Below are positions 25,824 to 34,916 of a stretch of DNA of 64,000 bases, piece by piece; the stretch's first letter is position 1; each line of letters starts with the position of its first letter. Location of the stretch: NCBI GenBank assembly GCA_965219935.1, contig CBDCOU010000003.1, forward strand, positions 62,001 through 126,000, given 5' to 3'. This DNA is from Bin34 sp965219935 (GTDB taxonomy: Bacteria; Chloroflexota; Anaerolineae; Caldilineales; Caldilineaceae). The position numbers and the translations under genes are program-made. The notes under the pieces were generated by a model. The model ran no database searches, had not been told where the DNA came from, and worked only from the letters and a program-made list of their open reading frames with translations.

Positions 25824-27116
25824 TTACCCGTCCAGTTGCATTGTCAGTTCCGCGCGCACGCCCGGGTTGGTTTCGCTGTCGCGGTGCACCTGCAAAATGG
25901 ATGCAACGTCCAGACCAACAACCTTGCGCATGAGCTGGCCCAAGGCCCAGACGGCGTGTTCCCGGACCGGTGGGGAGTCCTCCTGCAAGGCCCGTGTCAG
26001 AGCCGGCAGGGCCGCAGGCGTACCCCAGTTGCCCAGGGCGGTGCACACGTTGCGGAGCATGCCCGTGCGTTTCGCCCGCTTGACGGCCGACCGCCGGAAA
26101 CGGGTTCGGAACGCCGCGTCGTTCAGCCAGTAGGGACTGTCCTCCCGAAAACCTTCCAGTAGCTTGGGCGCCATCCATTCAGTGCGGATTGGCCGGTTGG
26201 CCAGGAACCCGTTGCCGGGTGTCCGCTCGTGGTTCCAGGGACAAACCTCCTGGCAGACATCGCACCCAAACACCAGGTTGCCGAACCGGCTGCGAAGATC
26301 CCGGGGTACGGCTCCTTTGGCTTCAATGGTCCAATAGCTGATGCACCGGCGGGCATCCAGCATCAACGGTCCGCGAAAGGCGTCGGTGGGGCACTGGTCC
26401 AGGCAACGGGTGCATCGGCCGCAGGTCATGGTCTGTTCGGCTTGGCCCCTTCCCTCAAGGGTCCAGGTCCCCAAGTCCCGATCGTATGGCAGGCCGTCCA
26501 GGATGGCGATGGGTGACAGGGTTGGTGCCGGAGGCCGGGCCGCGGGGGCCGGATCGGGTGCGACGGCTTCTGGAATGGCCAGGACGGCCAGGAAGATCCA
26601 GCTGCCCAGGTCCGGGTTGATGGAGCAGCAGTTCTTGCCGGTGAACGCCAGGCCGGAGGCCCTGGCCCAGTCGCGTTCCACCACCGGCCCGGTGTCCACC
26701 CAGCATCGGGCATGGACGGTGCGGCCGCTGAGTTTCCGGACCAGAGCGTCCAGCTCGAAGAGCCTGGGTTTGATCTGATCGTGGTAGTCCTCGTGCCAGG
26801 CATACCGGGCGAGGATGCCGCGCGACGGATCCCGACGCACGCGTTCGGGCAGGTCCGTGTGCAGATAGCCAACGCCCAGCACGACCAGGGAGCGGACGGG
26901 TTGGCTGTCGGCGACCAGCAGGCGGTCCGGCTGCATGCGGATGTCCGGATTGCGCGCCAGCCAGGCCATGTCGCCGTGGCACCCTTCATCCAGCCAGGCC
27001 TCCAGGTAGTCGGCATGGACGGCTCCGGCCTGGGGCGCGGCCACACGGCACAGGTCGAAACCCAACTGGGCAGCCAAGTTCCGGATCGTTGATGCGGACA
27101 GTTCAGCCCGCGTCAT
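25824..27116 (-). CDS. queG: tRNA epoxyqueuosine reductase
   Basis: A 430-residue cobalamin- and Fe-S-dependent reductase for the last step of queuosine synthesis in tRNA. The catalytic Asp lies in WVDTGPVVER (D141). Two [4Fe-4S] motifs are complete: CGRCTRCLDQCP (C232, C235, C238, C242) and CDVCQEVCP (C285, C288, C292), with C258. HEAT-like repeats at 345-420 fit tRNA binding. A Pro/Ala-rich insert of about 35 residues (185-220) sits between the flavodoxin-like part and the first cluster motif and is unusual. The gene stands alone; no other que gene is in view. Confidence 0.9.
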   Translation of the reverse strand: MTRAELSASTIRNLAAQLGFDLCRVAAPQAGAVHADYLEAWLDEGCHGDMAWLARNPDIRMQPDRLLVADSQPVRSLVVLGVGYLHTDLPERVRRDPSRGILARYAWHEDYHDQIKPRLFELDALVRKLSGRTVHARCWVDTGPVVERDWARASGLAFTGKNCCSINPDLGSWIFLAVLAIPEAVAPDPAPAARPPAPTLSPIAILDGLPYDRDLGTWTLEGRGQAEQTMTCGRCTRCLDQCPTDAFRGPLMLDARRCISYWTIEAKGAVPRDLRSRFGNLVFGCDVCQEVCPWNHERTPGNGFLANRPIRTEWMAPKLLEGFREDSPYWLNDAAFRTRFRRSAVKRAKRTGMLRNVCTALGNWGTPAALPALTRALQEDSPPVREHAVWALGQLMRKVVGLDVASILQVHRDSETNPGVRAELTMQLDG

Positions 27117-27389
27117 GTTTCAGGGTCCGGTTTGTGAAGGCCGGAGTGTCCTTGACTGCAGGAGGCGCTGAACCTGCTTTCCGTGGTCTCTACCGTTGCG
27201 GGACGTGGCCTCATCGGTTATCGGGGGTTGTTGCAGTGAATGGGATAATGGTCAAAAATCTACATGTAGCAAGCGAGATTGCGTCAGTAGCGCGTTTCTC
27301 CAACCTGGTCCCGAGGGGCAACCGTGCAGCCAGCACCTGTCCCGGTCACCTGTTCCTGCATGCTGTCTAGCAGAAGTTGAGATAAACCA

Positions 27390-27752
27390 GTGCGCCGTCT
27401 GTGGCAACTTCCTCTAGTACTGCAAATTGCTCTGGGCGTCAAGCTCGCGGGTTGGATGGTGTTTGGCCTGATTTTGCTGCCATTGGAATTTGGGAGTTTA
27501 GTACATCAATGGCTTGCTTCCTCTTGGTTGATGTATCTCGTCCTCCTGCTGGCTGTCGCCCTGCTCGAGGTGGGAATCTTTTGGCCCAAAACCATCCAAT
27601 ACCAGCCAAGGTTTTTTATTGGCCTTGACATTGTTGCGGGTGTCATCCTGGGGTTGTTCGGAATAGTAGGAATTCTGTTTGCAATCGTAGCGATTCATCC
27701 TTGGATTTTGCACTTGATGATCATCATCGAGTCCCGGGTGTTTCAGGGGTAA
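27390..27752 (+). CDS. Small membrane protein of unknown function
   Basis: A 120-residue protein with four strongly hydrophobic segments (about 8-30, 40-63, 72-97 and 95-112) and almost no loops. GTG start; GATAAT at about 27243 could be its -10 box, which would leave a long leader. No family is recognised. Confidence 0.5.
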   Translation: MRRLWQLPLVLQIALGVKLAGWMVFGLILLPLEFGSLVHQWLASSWLMYLVLLLAVALLEVGIFWPKTIQYQPRFFIGLDIVAGVILGLFGIVGILFAIVAIHPWILHLMIIIESRVFQG

Positions 27753-27856
27753 ATGCCATTCGTCCTGCATACCGATACTTCAAACCAAATTGATGCTGTT
27801 ATGGACTCATCTGGACATTGTTCCAAGCCACACTCAATCTTTGCGGGAACCCTGCC

Positions 27857-29164
27857 ATGAAACTCGAATCAACAACCTCCGAACCCCTTGCCAGTAAGCT
27901 GGCCATCCACGGCGGGCCCAAGGCAGTGGACCGTGACCTCACAACGTTCAAGGGTGCCGGTCTGTTGGGAGCCGAAGAGAAACAGGCCGTGATGGAAGTC
28001 TTGGATGCCCAGTCCCTGTTCCGGTACTACGGCCCCAACCACCTTGGCAAGGTGGAGGCCTTCGAACAGGCCCTGGCGGACTACCTGGGTGTGCCGTTCG
28101 CCCTGGGAACCGCCAACGGCACAGCGGCACTACGCCTCGGCCTGGCGGCCCTTGGGGTCGGTCCCGGTGACGAAGTGATCGTACCAGCCGCCACCTTCAT
28201 TGCGTCGGTGGGCGCCATTGTTGCCAGCCGTGCCCGGCCCGTGTTCTGCGAGGTGGACGCCAACATGCTTCTGGATCCGGAGGATCTGGAGCGGTGCCTG
28301 ACCCCCTTGACCAAGGCGATCATGCCGGTTCACCTGGGTGGCAAGTGCGCGGACATGGAGGCCGTGTGCGCATTTGCCCAGGCCCATGACCTCAAGGTGA
28401 TTGAAGATGCGGCCCAGGCCGTGGGCAGCGTTCATCGCGACCGGCCTGTGGCGACCATCGGCGACGTGGGCTGCTTCTCGTTCCAGTTGGAGAAGAACAT
28501 CACCAGCGGCGAAGGTGGGGCTTTGATTACGAGCGATCCGGAGTTGTACCGGCGAGCTACCATCTATTCCGATCAGGGCGGCCAGTTTTGGACATCCCAT
28601 TCGGGGGTCAGGGATCACTTCCAGGGTTTGCAGGCGGACCCCATCATTGGCGAGAACCTGCGCATGAATGAGATTGCGGGCGCCATTATGGGCTGTCAGC
28701 TTGCCAAGTTGCCGGCCATTCTGGACCGTATCGAGTCCACCAATGGTGCCTTGAGGGCCGGCATGGAGGAATTGGCCGGAGCCAGCCTGGAGCCGCGGGC
28801 GGACGGCCGCGATCGGCATTCCGTCTGGGTCATCGACTATGCCGACAGCCCCGAGGGAGCAGCCGAGCGCATCGAGTGGCTTCGCGCCGAAGGGTTGCCC
28901 GCCGGCAAGATCTACGGCGGGGTTCCTGTCTATGCTGCCGATCAGGTGCTGAACCAGCGTCTGGCCGCACGGGGCTGTCCCTTCGACTGCCCCGCCTATT
29001 TCCCCGAGCCCGTGGAGTACAGCATGGGCATGTGCCCCCGGTCGGAGGATCTGATGAATCGGTCGATCGTTCTGAACGTGGGGCCTTTGTGGTCGGAAGA
29101 GGACCTGGACGACGTGCTGACCGGTGCCACCAAGGTGTATCGGGCTGCGGCCGGTTCCGGGTAG
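27857..29164 (+). CDS. DegT/DnrJ/EryC1/StrS-family aminotransferase
   Basis: A 435-residue PLP enzyme of the sugar aminotransferase (AHBA synthase-like) family. The N-terminal LAIHGGPKAV resembles AHBA-type members. GTANGTAALRLGL, the VIEDAAQAVGS aspartate (D184) and the PLP lysine K213 in FSFQLEKNITSGEGG are in place. Members aminate keto-sugars or keto-cyclitols for glycans and natural products. No other sugar-nucleotide gene is nearby, so the substrate is unknown. The start has GGGAA upstream and removes a 13-residue upstream extension. Confidence 0.88.
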   Translation: MKLESTTSEPLASKLAIHGGPKAVDRDLTTFKGAGLLGAEEKQAVMEVLDAQSLFRYYGPNHLGKVEAFEQALADYLGVPFALGTANGTAALRLGLAALGVGPGDEVIVPAATFIASVGAIVASRARPVFCEVDANMLLDPEDLERCLTPLTKAIMPVHLGGKCADMEAVCAFAQAHDLKVIEDAAQAVGSVHRDRPVATIGDVGCFSFQLEKNITSGEGGALITSDPELYRRATIYSDQGGQFWTSHSGVRDHFQGLQADPIIGENLRMNEIAGAIMGCQLAKLPAILDRIESTNGALRAGMEELAGASLEPRADGRDRHSVWVIDYADSPEGAAERIEWLRAEGLPAGKIYGGVPVYAADQVLNQRLAARGCPFDCPAYFPEPVEYSMGMCPRSEDLMNRSIVLNVGPLWSEEDLDDVLTGATKVYRAAAGSG

Positions 29165-29282
29165 CCGCGGTCTGTTGCAGACACGCTTGGATGCAGGTCC
29201 AATCGATCCGCACCCTGCACCCCGTGGTGGGACCCGCCCCATCTCATTTATATGTCCGAATCTCTTGATGGACGAAAATCCT

Positions 29283-29684
29283 ATGGAGCCGCGCATTAGC
29301 CTCATTACTCTGGGTGTTGCCAACCTGTCTCGCTCGGTAGAGTTCTACCGGGATGGGTTGGGACTGCCCCTCTTGGATGAAAACACCGAATCGATCGCCT
29401 TCTTCCAGACCCGGGGCACTTGGTTGGCCCTGTACCCTCGGGATGCCTTGGCTGCCGATGTCGGTGTGGCAACGGAGGGCAAAGGTTTTTCCGGTGTCAC
29501 CCTGGCTCACAACGTCCGTACACGGGAAGAGGTGGATGCCCTGCTGGACGTAGCTGTAGCTGCCGGTGCCACACTGGTTAAACCGGCCCAAGATGCCTTC
29601 TGGGGAGGATACTCCGGGTACTTTGCCGATCTCGACGGCTACCTTTGGGAAGTCGCATGGAATCCCCATTTTTGGGTTGAGTGA
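29283..29684 (+). CDS. VOC-family (glyoxalase/dioxygenase-fold) protein
   Basis: A 133-residue vicinal-oxygen-chelate protein. ISLITLGVANLSRSVEFYRDGLGLPLL is the typical first beta-alpha-beta module (here residues 4-30) and YSGYFADLDGYLWEVAWNP the metal-side end of the second. Members include glyoxalases, fosfomycin-type resistance proteins and dioxygenases. The residues visible do not distinguish these. An alternative ATG lies 15 bases upstream. It is close behind the aminotransferase but separated by 118 bp. Confidence 0.8.
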   Translation: MEPRISLITLGVANLSRSVEFYRDGLGLPLLDENTESIAFFQTRGTWLALYPRDALAADVGVATEGKGFSGVTLAHNVRTREEVDALLDVAVAAGATLVKPAQDAFWGGYSGYFADLDGYLWEVAWNPHFWVE

Positions 29685-30296
29685 CTGATTCGGGACAACA
29701 TACCCCGCAAGGGATTGCGGACAACGCGCAGGGGCGGGCAGCGAGCATCCTGCCTGTTCCTATGCCCGTGACAACAGCTGTCAGGAACAGGCAGATTGGA
29801 CTGTACAGGATGTGGGACTGGAGCTGGGTCGGCCCCGCGTTTCTGAGGAATGTGAATTTCGCGGTGGTGGCTCCCGGCACGGAACCGGCTCTGTGGAGCA
29901 TCGTCGATTCCGACTGGTCGCCCTTGTCGGCCCATATGGTCCTGAAGCAGATGGCGGAATAGGCAAACGGGCCGACGAACCGGGCGAAGACCGGCATGGC
30001 GTTCCGAGTCGGTTCCCCGGGCTCATGCGAGAGCCCAAGTCGGGTTTCGCCTGGAACTTCCCAAGGATCTTCAATCAAATTCAAGCGGGGCACTATGGCA
30101 CGACCCCGGCAGGCCTCATGGCCGCCGTCCGGAGACCGGGGCATAGGTGCCATGCGTGTCCTTGGGGTTGTGGTCTGTCGGCACCGCAACCGGCAGACTC
30201 GGTTGTGCAGTTGACGACCTCCACTGTTGGCGGGACCGGATTCCCGGTGGCAGAATGGGCCGCAACCGCCTCAATCATCCCTTGGAACCAACGGCA
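29685..30296. other. Gene-free interval with one hairpin
   Basis: About 610 bases between the VOC gene and the M32 peptidase. No frame with a recognisable product is present. The inverted repeat at 29750-29794 is the only structure noted. Confidence 0.4.
29750..29794. repeat. 12-bp-arm perfect inverted repeat
   Basis: Arms CTGCCTGTTCCT (29750-29761) and AGGAACAGGCAG (29783-29794) flank 21 bases. It lies 65 bp after the VOC stop. No T-run follows, so it may be a processing hairpin or a binding site rather than a classical terminator. Confidence 0.5.
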
Positions 30297-31805
30297 ATGA
30301 GCAACGCGCTGGACAAACTCAAGGAACGGTTGGCCACCGTCACCGATCTAAATCAGGCTGCCAGCCTGATGCACCACGACCAGGAAACCGTCATGCCGGA
30401 AGGCGCCGCGGCCGCGCGCGCGGCCCAATTGGGCACGGTGTCGAGGGTTGCCCACGAATTGTTCGTTGCGGATGAGGTTGGGGTCTGGCTGGAGGAGCTT
30501 CAATCCGACGCCGAAGACTCTGGCTTGGCCGCGGAGGATCGCGATCTGATCAAGGTCGCGGCCAGGGACTACAGGCTCAAGCGCAACCTTCCCGCCGAGT
30601 ACGTGGATCGTTCGACGGAGACACACATCCTGTCCAACGAGGCTTGGCGCAAGGCCCGGGAGGCCGCCGACTACGAGCAGTTCCTGCCGTGGCTCCGGAA
30701 GTGCGTGGACCTTGCCCACGAGTACGCCGACTATCAGGGTTACGACGAGCACGTCTACGACGCCCTGCTGGATCAATTCGAACCCGATATGAAGGCCCGG
30801 GAGGTGGAGGCCATCTTTACGCCCCTGCGGGCCGAGACCGTTCGCCTGGTCAAGGCTGTTGCCGATTCGGGCGTGCAACTGGACAAGTCCTGTCTGGCGG
30901 GCAACTTCGATCACGCAACCCAGGTGAACCTGGGCCGCACGCTGGTAAGCGCCTTCGGCTTCGATTTCAGCCGTGGCCGCGTGGACGAGGTCACCCATCC
31001 GTACTGCACCAGTTTCAGCCGGGACGATGTACGGCTTTGCACGCGGGTGTACTCCGGCGAATTCAACGTGTGTCTCTTCAGCATGCTGCACGAGTGCGGC
31101 CATGCGCTGTACGACCAGAATATCGATGCGGTCTGGGATCGGACGCCGATTACCAGCGGGTGTTCCCTCGGCATTCACGAGAGCCAGTCCCGCATGTGGG
31201 AGAACCTGGTCGGGCGCGGACGACCGTTCTGGGATTGGGCCTATCCAATTCTGCAGGCCCATTTTCCGCAGTTCAACGCGGTGCCGCAGGAGACCTACTA
31301 CCGGGCCATCAACGGGGTGGCGCCGAGCCTGATTCGGGTTGAGGCCGACGAAGTGACCTACAACCTCCACATCATGCTGCGGTTCGAACTGGAGAAGGCG
31401 ATGATGGAGGGCAAGGTCGATCTGGAGGATTTGCCGCGCGAGTGGAACGACCGCATGGAGGAGTACCTGGGGGTGCGGCCCGCGGGCGACGCGGAAGGGG
31501 TGTTGCAGGATGTGCACTGGAGCTTCGGCTACCTGGGCTACTTCCCGACCTACAGCCTGGGCAACATCATTTCCGTGCAACTGTACGAGGCGGCCAAACG
31601 GGACCATCCGGACTTGGAGGATCAGTTCCGGCGCGGCAAGTTCGACACGCTGCTCGAATGGATGCGGATCCACATCCATCGGCATGGTCGGCGCTACACC
31701 CCCGGGGAACTCCTGGAGCAAAGTGTCGGCACCGGAATTGATGCCGGGCCGTACGTGGGCTACCTGAAGTCCAAGCTCAACGACCTCTATGGAGTGTCCG
31801 TGTAG
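30297..31805 (+). CDS. M32-family metallocarboxypeptidase (Taq-type)
   Basis: A 502-residue zinc carboxypeptidase that removes C-terminal residues from peptides in the cytoplasm. The catalytic HExxH is HECGH at 265-269 in SMLHECGHALYDQ, with the downstream Glu in GIHESQSRMWEN. Other family segments are DVRLCTRVY and the late GYFPTYSLGNI. The ATG at 30297 matches the family N-terminus; a 50-residue upstream extension in frame is not credible. Monocistronic by position. Confidence 0.92.
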   Translation: MSNALDKLKERLATVTDLNQAASLMHHDQETVMPEGAAAARAAQLGTVSRVAHELFVADEVGVWLEELQSDAEDSGLAAEDRDLIKVAARDYRLKRNLPAEYVDRSTETHILSNEAWRKAREAADYEQFLPWLRKCVDLAHEYADYQGYDEHVYDALLDQFEPDMKAREVEAIFTPLRAETVRLVKAVADSGVQLDKSCLAGNFDHATQVNLGRTLVSAFGFDFSRGRVDEVTHPYCTSFSRDDVRLCTRVYSGEFNVCLFSMLHECGHALYDQNIDAVWDRTPITSGCSLGIHESQSRMWENLVGRGRPFWDWAYPILQAHFPQFNAVPQETYYRAINGVAPSLIRVEADEVTYNLHIMLRFELEKAMMEGKVDLEDLPREWNDRMEEYLGVRPAGDAEGVLQDVHWSFGYLGYFPTYSLGNIISVQLYEAAKRDHPDLEDQFRRGKFDTLLEWMRIHIHRHGRRYTPGELLEQSVGTGIDAGPYVGYLKSKLNDLYGVSV

Positions 31806-31908
31806 GTTCTGTACCCGGGAGAAGCGCTGGACCGGCACGTCCAGAACCGGTGCATGCCAAGGGGGATGCCACAGCCGTTGCTTGAGAGCATTCGCGGCTT
31901 GCATCCCC

Positions 31909-31974
31909 TCAAACTCTAATGCGGGATGGTCGTCTTGTTGTTTGCATGAGATCTGTCGTGTCGACGAAGCTCAT
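31909..31974 (-). pseudogene. VapC-like PIN toxin, truncated to 21 codons
   Basis: An ATG overlapping the antitoxin stop (ATGA) starts a 21-codon frame beginning MSFVDTTDLMQ, which resembles the first strand of PIN-domain toxins with its catalytic Asp. It then loses homology and ends at 31909. The rest of the roughly 130-residue ribonuclease is absent from the downstream sequence. Confidence 0.5.
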
Positions 31975-32246
31975 GTTCCGGTTGTCCCTGCAGCACGCGC
32001 TTCGTTGATGACACGCAAGTGTTCATCCCAGTCGGGCTCGGTCTCGGGACCTTCCAGCGCATCGCACATCCCAAAAAACGCAGTGATGTCCTCCAGGGAC
32101 TCGAAGGACTTGATATGCCGGTGTTCTTCGAGGCGCGTGTAGGCGGCAGCACACAGCCAGGCGCTGAGAGTCATGCCTTCCCGCTTCGCCTGGAGGACGA
32201 AGCGGTCGCGGTCCGCGTCGGGAATCACCAACTGAATTACGGCCAT
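31971..32246 (-). CDS. VapB-like antitoxin, partner toxin broken
   Basis: A 91-residue protein. The N-terminus AVIQLVIPDADRDRFVLQ looks like the ribbon strand of a ribbon-helix-helix DNA-binding domain, followed by EGMTLSAWLCAAAYTRLEEH. The C-terminal half is acidic and would wrap a toxin (DITAFFGMCDALEG). It overlaps the 31909-31974 PIN remnant by ATGA, the standard layout of antitoxin-first toxin-antitoxin operons. With the toxin truncated, the antitoxin is probably an orphan. Confidence 0.6.
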   Translation of the reverse strand: MAVIQLVIPDADRDRFVLQAKREGMTLSAWLCAAAYTRLEEHRHIKSFESLEDITAFFGMCDALEGPETEPDWDEHLRVINEARAAGTTGT

Positions 32247-32255
32247 GAAGGGCAC

Positions 32256-33132
32256 CCACAGCTATTTCGGGTGTGCAATCACACCTGTATTTTGCCAAGT
32301 CTACGCTGCAAGGGACACTGGCAGGGCCGTTTCTTGAAGCGGTGTCTACCAACTGCGGCAACAACATCCCGATTGGGTAGGCAGTCCCGACTGGAACGGT
32401 GCCTCGGTTGCGCCATCAGTAATTGGATATCAAAGAATGGGAATTGGTGAATGGACGCACTTCACCGGATTGGCCCATCGATTGGCTGTAGCTCCGAGTG
32501 GACAAGACCACCGGGATCGTTGCCAATTCCAGTGAGAGGTTCACGGGCGACCGGTCGGGCCCGAGCCGAAACTTGGTGCATTCGGCATGTGTCGGTGTTG
32601 AGCGCGCGAATGATCAAGAGGCTTCCAAACTGGTTGGGCTGTGCTGTGTGGTCGGGGCCTTTCGGATCCCAGGTGGCGGACTCGTGCCACGCGTGCCGGA
32701 TCGGCCTGCCAGCTCCGCAGGATGTCCAAGGTACCCTGTCTGATTTTCAGTGACCGGTACAGTTCATGGAAGAACCGCTCCACCAGGTTCAGTTCGGAGG
32801 TGTAGGAGGCCAAATGCTTCCTGCTCTACGTCGGTAGGCATCGTTGTACCCTTGAGATCCGTCTGTTGCCGGCTAACCGCCAACAGCACAGTGTAGTGTT
32901 CTCTTGGCTGTCGCGTTGGGTTGCAAGTCTTTTCGGACCGGATGTAGCGGTTGCTCAGCGTGTGGTTTGACTGGGCTGGCGTTCGCTGCCACTGTCCACG
33001 ATTGGGAAAGGTCTCCAAATGCCGCAGCCAAACGCGGGAGGCGAAACCGGTCTGGGATCCGTTTGGGGCTACCCGTCACCGGACTGCCCGCCTGTTACCA
33101 TCAGCGATTCGTGAAGTACCTTGAGGCCCGGA
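32256..33132. other. Mostly gene-free interval with transposase scrap
   Basis: Nearly 880 bases between the antitoxin and the DUF4143 gene. Apart from the transposase fragment at 32690-32826, nothing coding is supported. No terminal inverted repeats of an insertion sequence were found. Confidence 0.4.
32690..32826 (-). pseudogene. Transposase C-terminal fragment, IS630-like
   Basis: One reading gives ASYTSELNLVERFFHELYR then SLKIRQGTLDILRSW. This matches the final part of DDE-superfamily transposases of IS630 type (PYSPELNPVERFW-like, with the last catalytic Glu). The upstream two thirds of the gene and both ends of the element are missing. Confidence 0.55.
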
Positions 33133-34638
33133 ATGTTCGATCGGTCGGAGATGTTGGCCAGAACCGCGTTGCCCGAAGATCTGGTCAATTCCCTCTACAG
33201 CTTCAACCCTTGGTGGGAAGGCGATCCCATGCCGCCGGAACCTTCAACCAGGCGGCATCTGGTGGCGCAGATTTGGCGGCGACTGGATTCCAATGTTGCT
33301 CCGGTTGCGGTCGTGCGCGGACCTCGGCAGATTGGAAAGTCCACGGCACTGAACCAGCTCATCGGCGACCTCCTGGATCAAGGAACCGACCCGAGGCGGA
33401 TATTGCGCATTCAGTTCGACGACTTGGAAACCATGGGGCACCTGCGTGATCCCCTGCTGCGGATAGCCGAGTGGTTCGAGCGCCATGTGGCAACGGCCCG
33501 GTTCAACACACTGGCCCACAGAGGCGAGTGGGCCTATCTGTTCTTCGACGAGCTGCAGAACCTGCCAAGGTGGGACTCGCAGCTCAAGTCGCTGGTTGAC
33601 AATGCGGCAGTTAAGGTTGCCGTGACAGGCAGTTCCGCCCTGCGCATGGAGTTGGGTCGAGACAGTCTGGCAGGCCGCATCAACACAATTGAGTCCGGGG
33701 TTCTGTCCCTGACGGAGATTGGCTCACTAAGGGGCATGGATGCACCCGGCCCCTTCCTTGAGGAAAACGGTTTGGCTCCGTTGGTATCCAAGGATTTCTG
33801 GAAGGCGTTGCGGAGCCATGGGCTGAAGCATCGGGAATTCAGGGATGAAGCATTCAGTCAATTTTCGGCCCGGGGCGGTTATCCGATTGTTCACCGGGAG
33901 CGGGACCAGGACTTTCACAGTCTGTCGGATTACCTGAACGAGACTGTCATCAAACGGGTGATCCAGCACGACCTGCGCCAGGGAGCCCGCGGCCGCAAGC
34001 GGGACGCCACTTTGCTTGAGGAGGTCTTTCGCCTCTGTTGCCGGTATGCGGGACAAACCCCATCCCCGGGCTTGCTTGCCGAGGAAGCGCGCTTGGCACT
34101 GGGAGCGGATGTCGGTGGACAACGTATCGGGAACTATCTGAAGTTCCTGAACAACACCTTGCTGGTGCGTCTCATTCCGCCTTTGGAAATTCGGCTCAAA
34201 CGGAGGCGCGGGAGCTCAAAGCTGTGTCTGGCCGACCACGGTTTGCGTGCCAGTTGGCTCCAGGAGGAGGTTCCACTGGCACCCGCGGGATTGGCCGAAC
34301 ATCCTGAACTTGCTGTCCTGGCTGGTCACCTGGCGGAAAGTGTTTTTGGTTCCGTGGCTTCCACCATACGGGGCTTGGACATCGCTCATTTTCCTGAAAG
34401 GGGCATGGAGCGGGAAGTCGATTTTGTCCTGACCGTGGGCGCGCGGCGCATTCCCGTGAAAATCAAGTATCAGCGGCGAATTGACCAGCTGAGGGACACG
34501 TTGGGCCTTCGGTCCTTCCTTGAAAAATCCGTGAACAATGCCCCCTTCGGAGTGCTGATCACCCAGGACGACTCCGGGGAGGTGGACGATCCCCGCATTG
34601 TGAGTTTGCCCCTGTCGACCTTCATGCTGCTCAGGTGA
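33133..34638 (+). CDS. AAA-type ATPase with DUF4143 C-terminal domain
   Basis: A 501-residue member of the archaeal-ATPase-like AAA_14/DUF4143 group. Walker A is RGPRQIGKSTAL near residue 63, and the Walker B strand is AYLFFDELQNLPRW near 135. SGSSALRM-type sensor 1 is represented by VTGSSALRMELGRDSLAGR. The C-terminal half carries DUF4143, ending with a nuclease-like fold segment EREVDFVLTVGARRIPVKIK; the expected E-x-K is V-K-I-K here. The family is widespread in mobile and accessory regions and its role is unknown. GAGG precedes the ATG. Confidence 0.8.
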   Translation: MFDRSEMLARTALPEDLVNSLYSFNPWWEGDPMPPEPSTRRHLVAQIWRRLDSNVAPVAVVRGPRQIGKSTALNQLIGDLLDQGTDPRRILRIQFDDLETMGHLRDPLLRIAEWFERHVATARFNTLAHRGEWAYLFFDELQNLPRWDSQLKSLVDNAAVKVAVTGSSALRMELGRDSLAGRINTIESGVLSLTEIGSLRGMDAPGPFLEENGLAPLVSKDFWKALRSHGLKHREFRDEAFSQFSARGGYPIVHRERDQDFHSLSDYLNETVIKRVIQHDLRQGARGRKRDATLLEEVFRLCCRYAGQTPSPGLLAEEARLALGADVGGQRIGNYLKFLNNTLLVRLIPPLEIRLKRRRGSSKLCLADHGLRASWLQEEVPLAPAGLAEHPELAVLAGHLAESVFGSVASTIRGLDIAHFPERGMEREVDFVLTVGARRIPVKIKYQRRIDQLRDTLGLRSFLEKSVNNAPFGVLITQDDSGEVDDPRIVSLPLSTFMLLR

Positions 34639-34916
34639 AGCAACAGGGCTATCCCGCGGCTACTGTGTCACTGCTGCCTGAACCGGCTCGATCCCAGGCC
34701 AAGGGGCGGGTGTTGGCACGGCGATGTCCATCGCCAGCATGGGCAGTCTGCATCCGGGATGGATTTCATGCGACGACAGACTTGCCGCACCGGTTGTTTA
34801 GACAGTGGCCGGCTTGCAGGGACTACACTACGTGGGTACTTGAACAGGAATCGCTGCTTCGGATATCGCATGTTGACTTCAACCGCACGGAACATTGCCG
34901 TTCCGCCGCCCGGGCC

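Noticed and set aside
29578..30189. Long minus-strand frame across the 29.7-30.2 kb gap
   Set aside because: Composition is Arg/Pro/Cys-rich without any family-like segment. It overlaps the VOC gene and has no ribosome-binding site.
32256..33132. A complete insertion sequence around the transposase fragment
   Set aside because: Only the C-terminal transposase scrap is recognisable. No terminal inverted repeats or target duplication were found.
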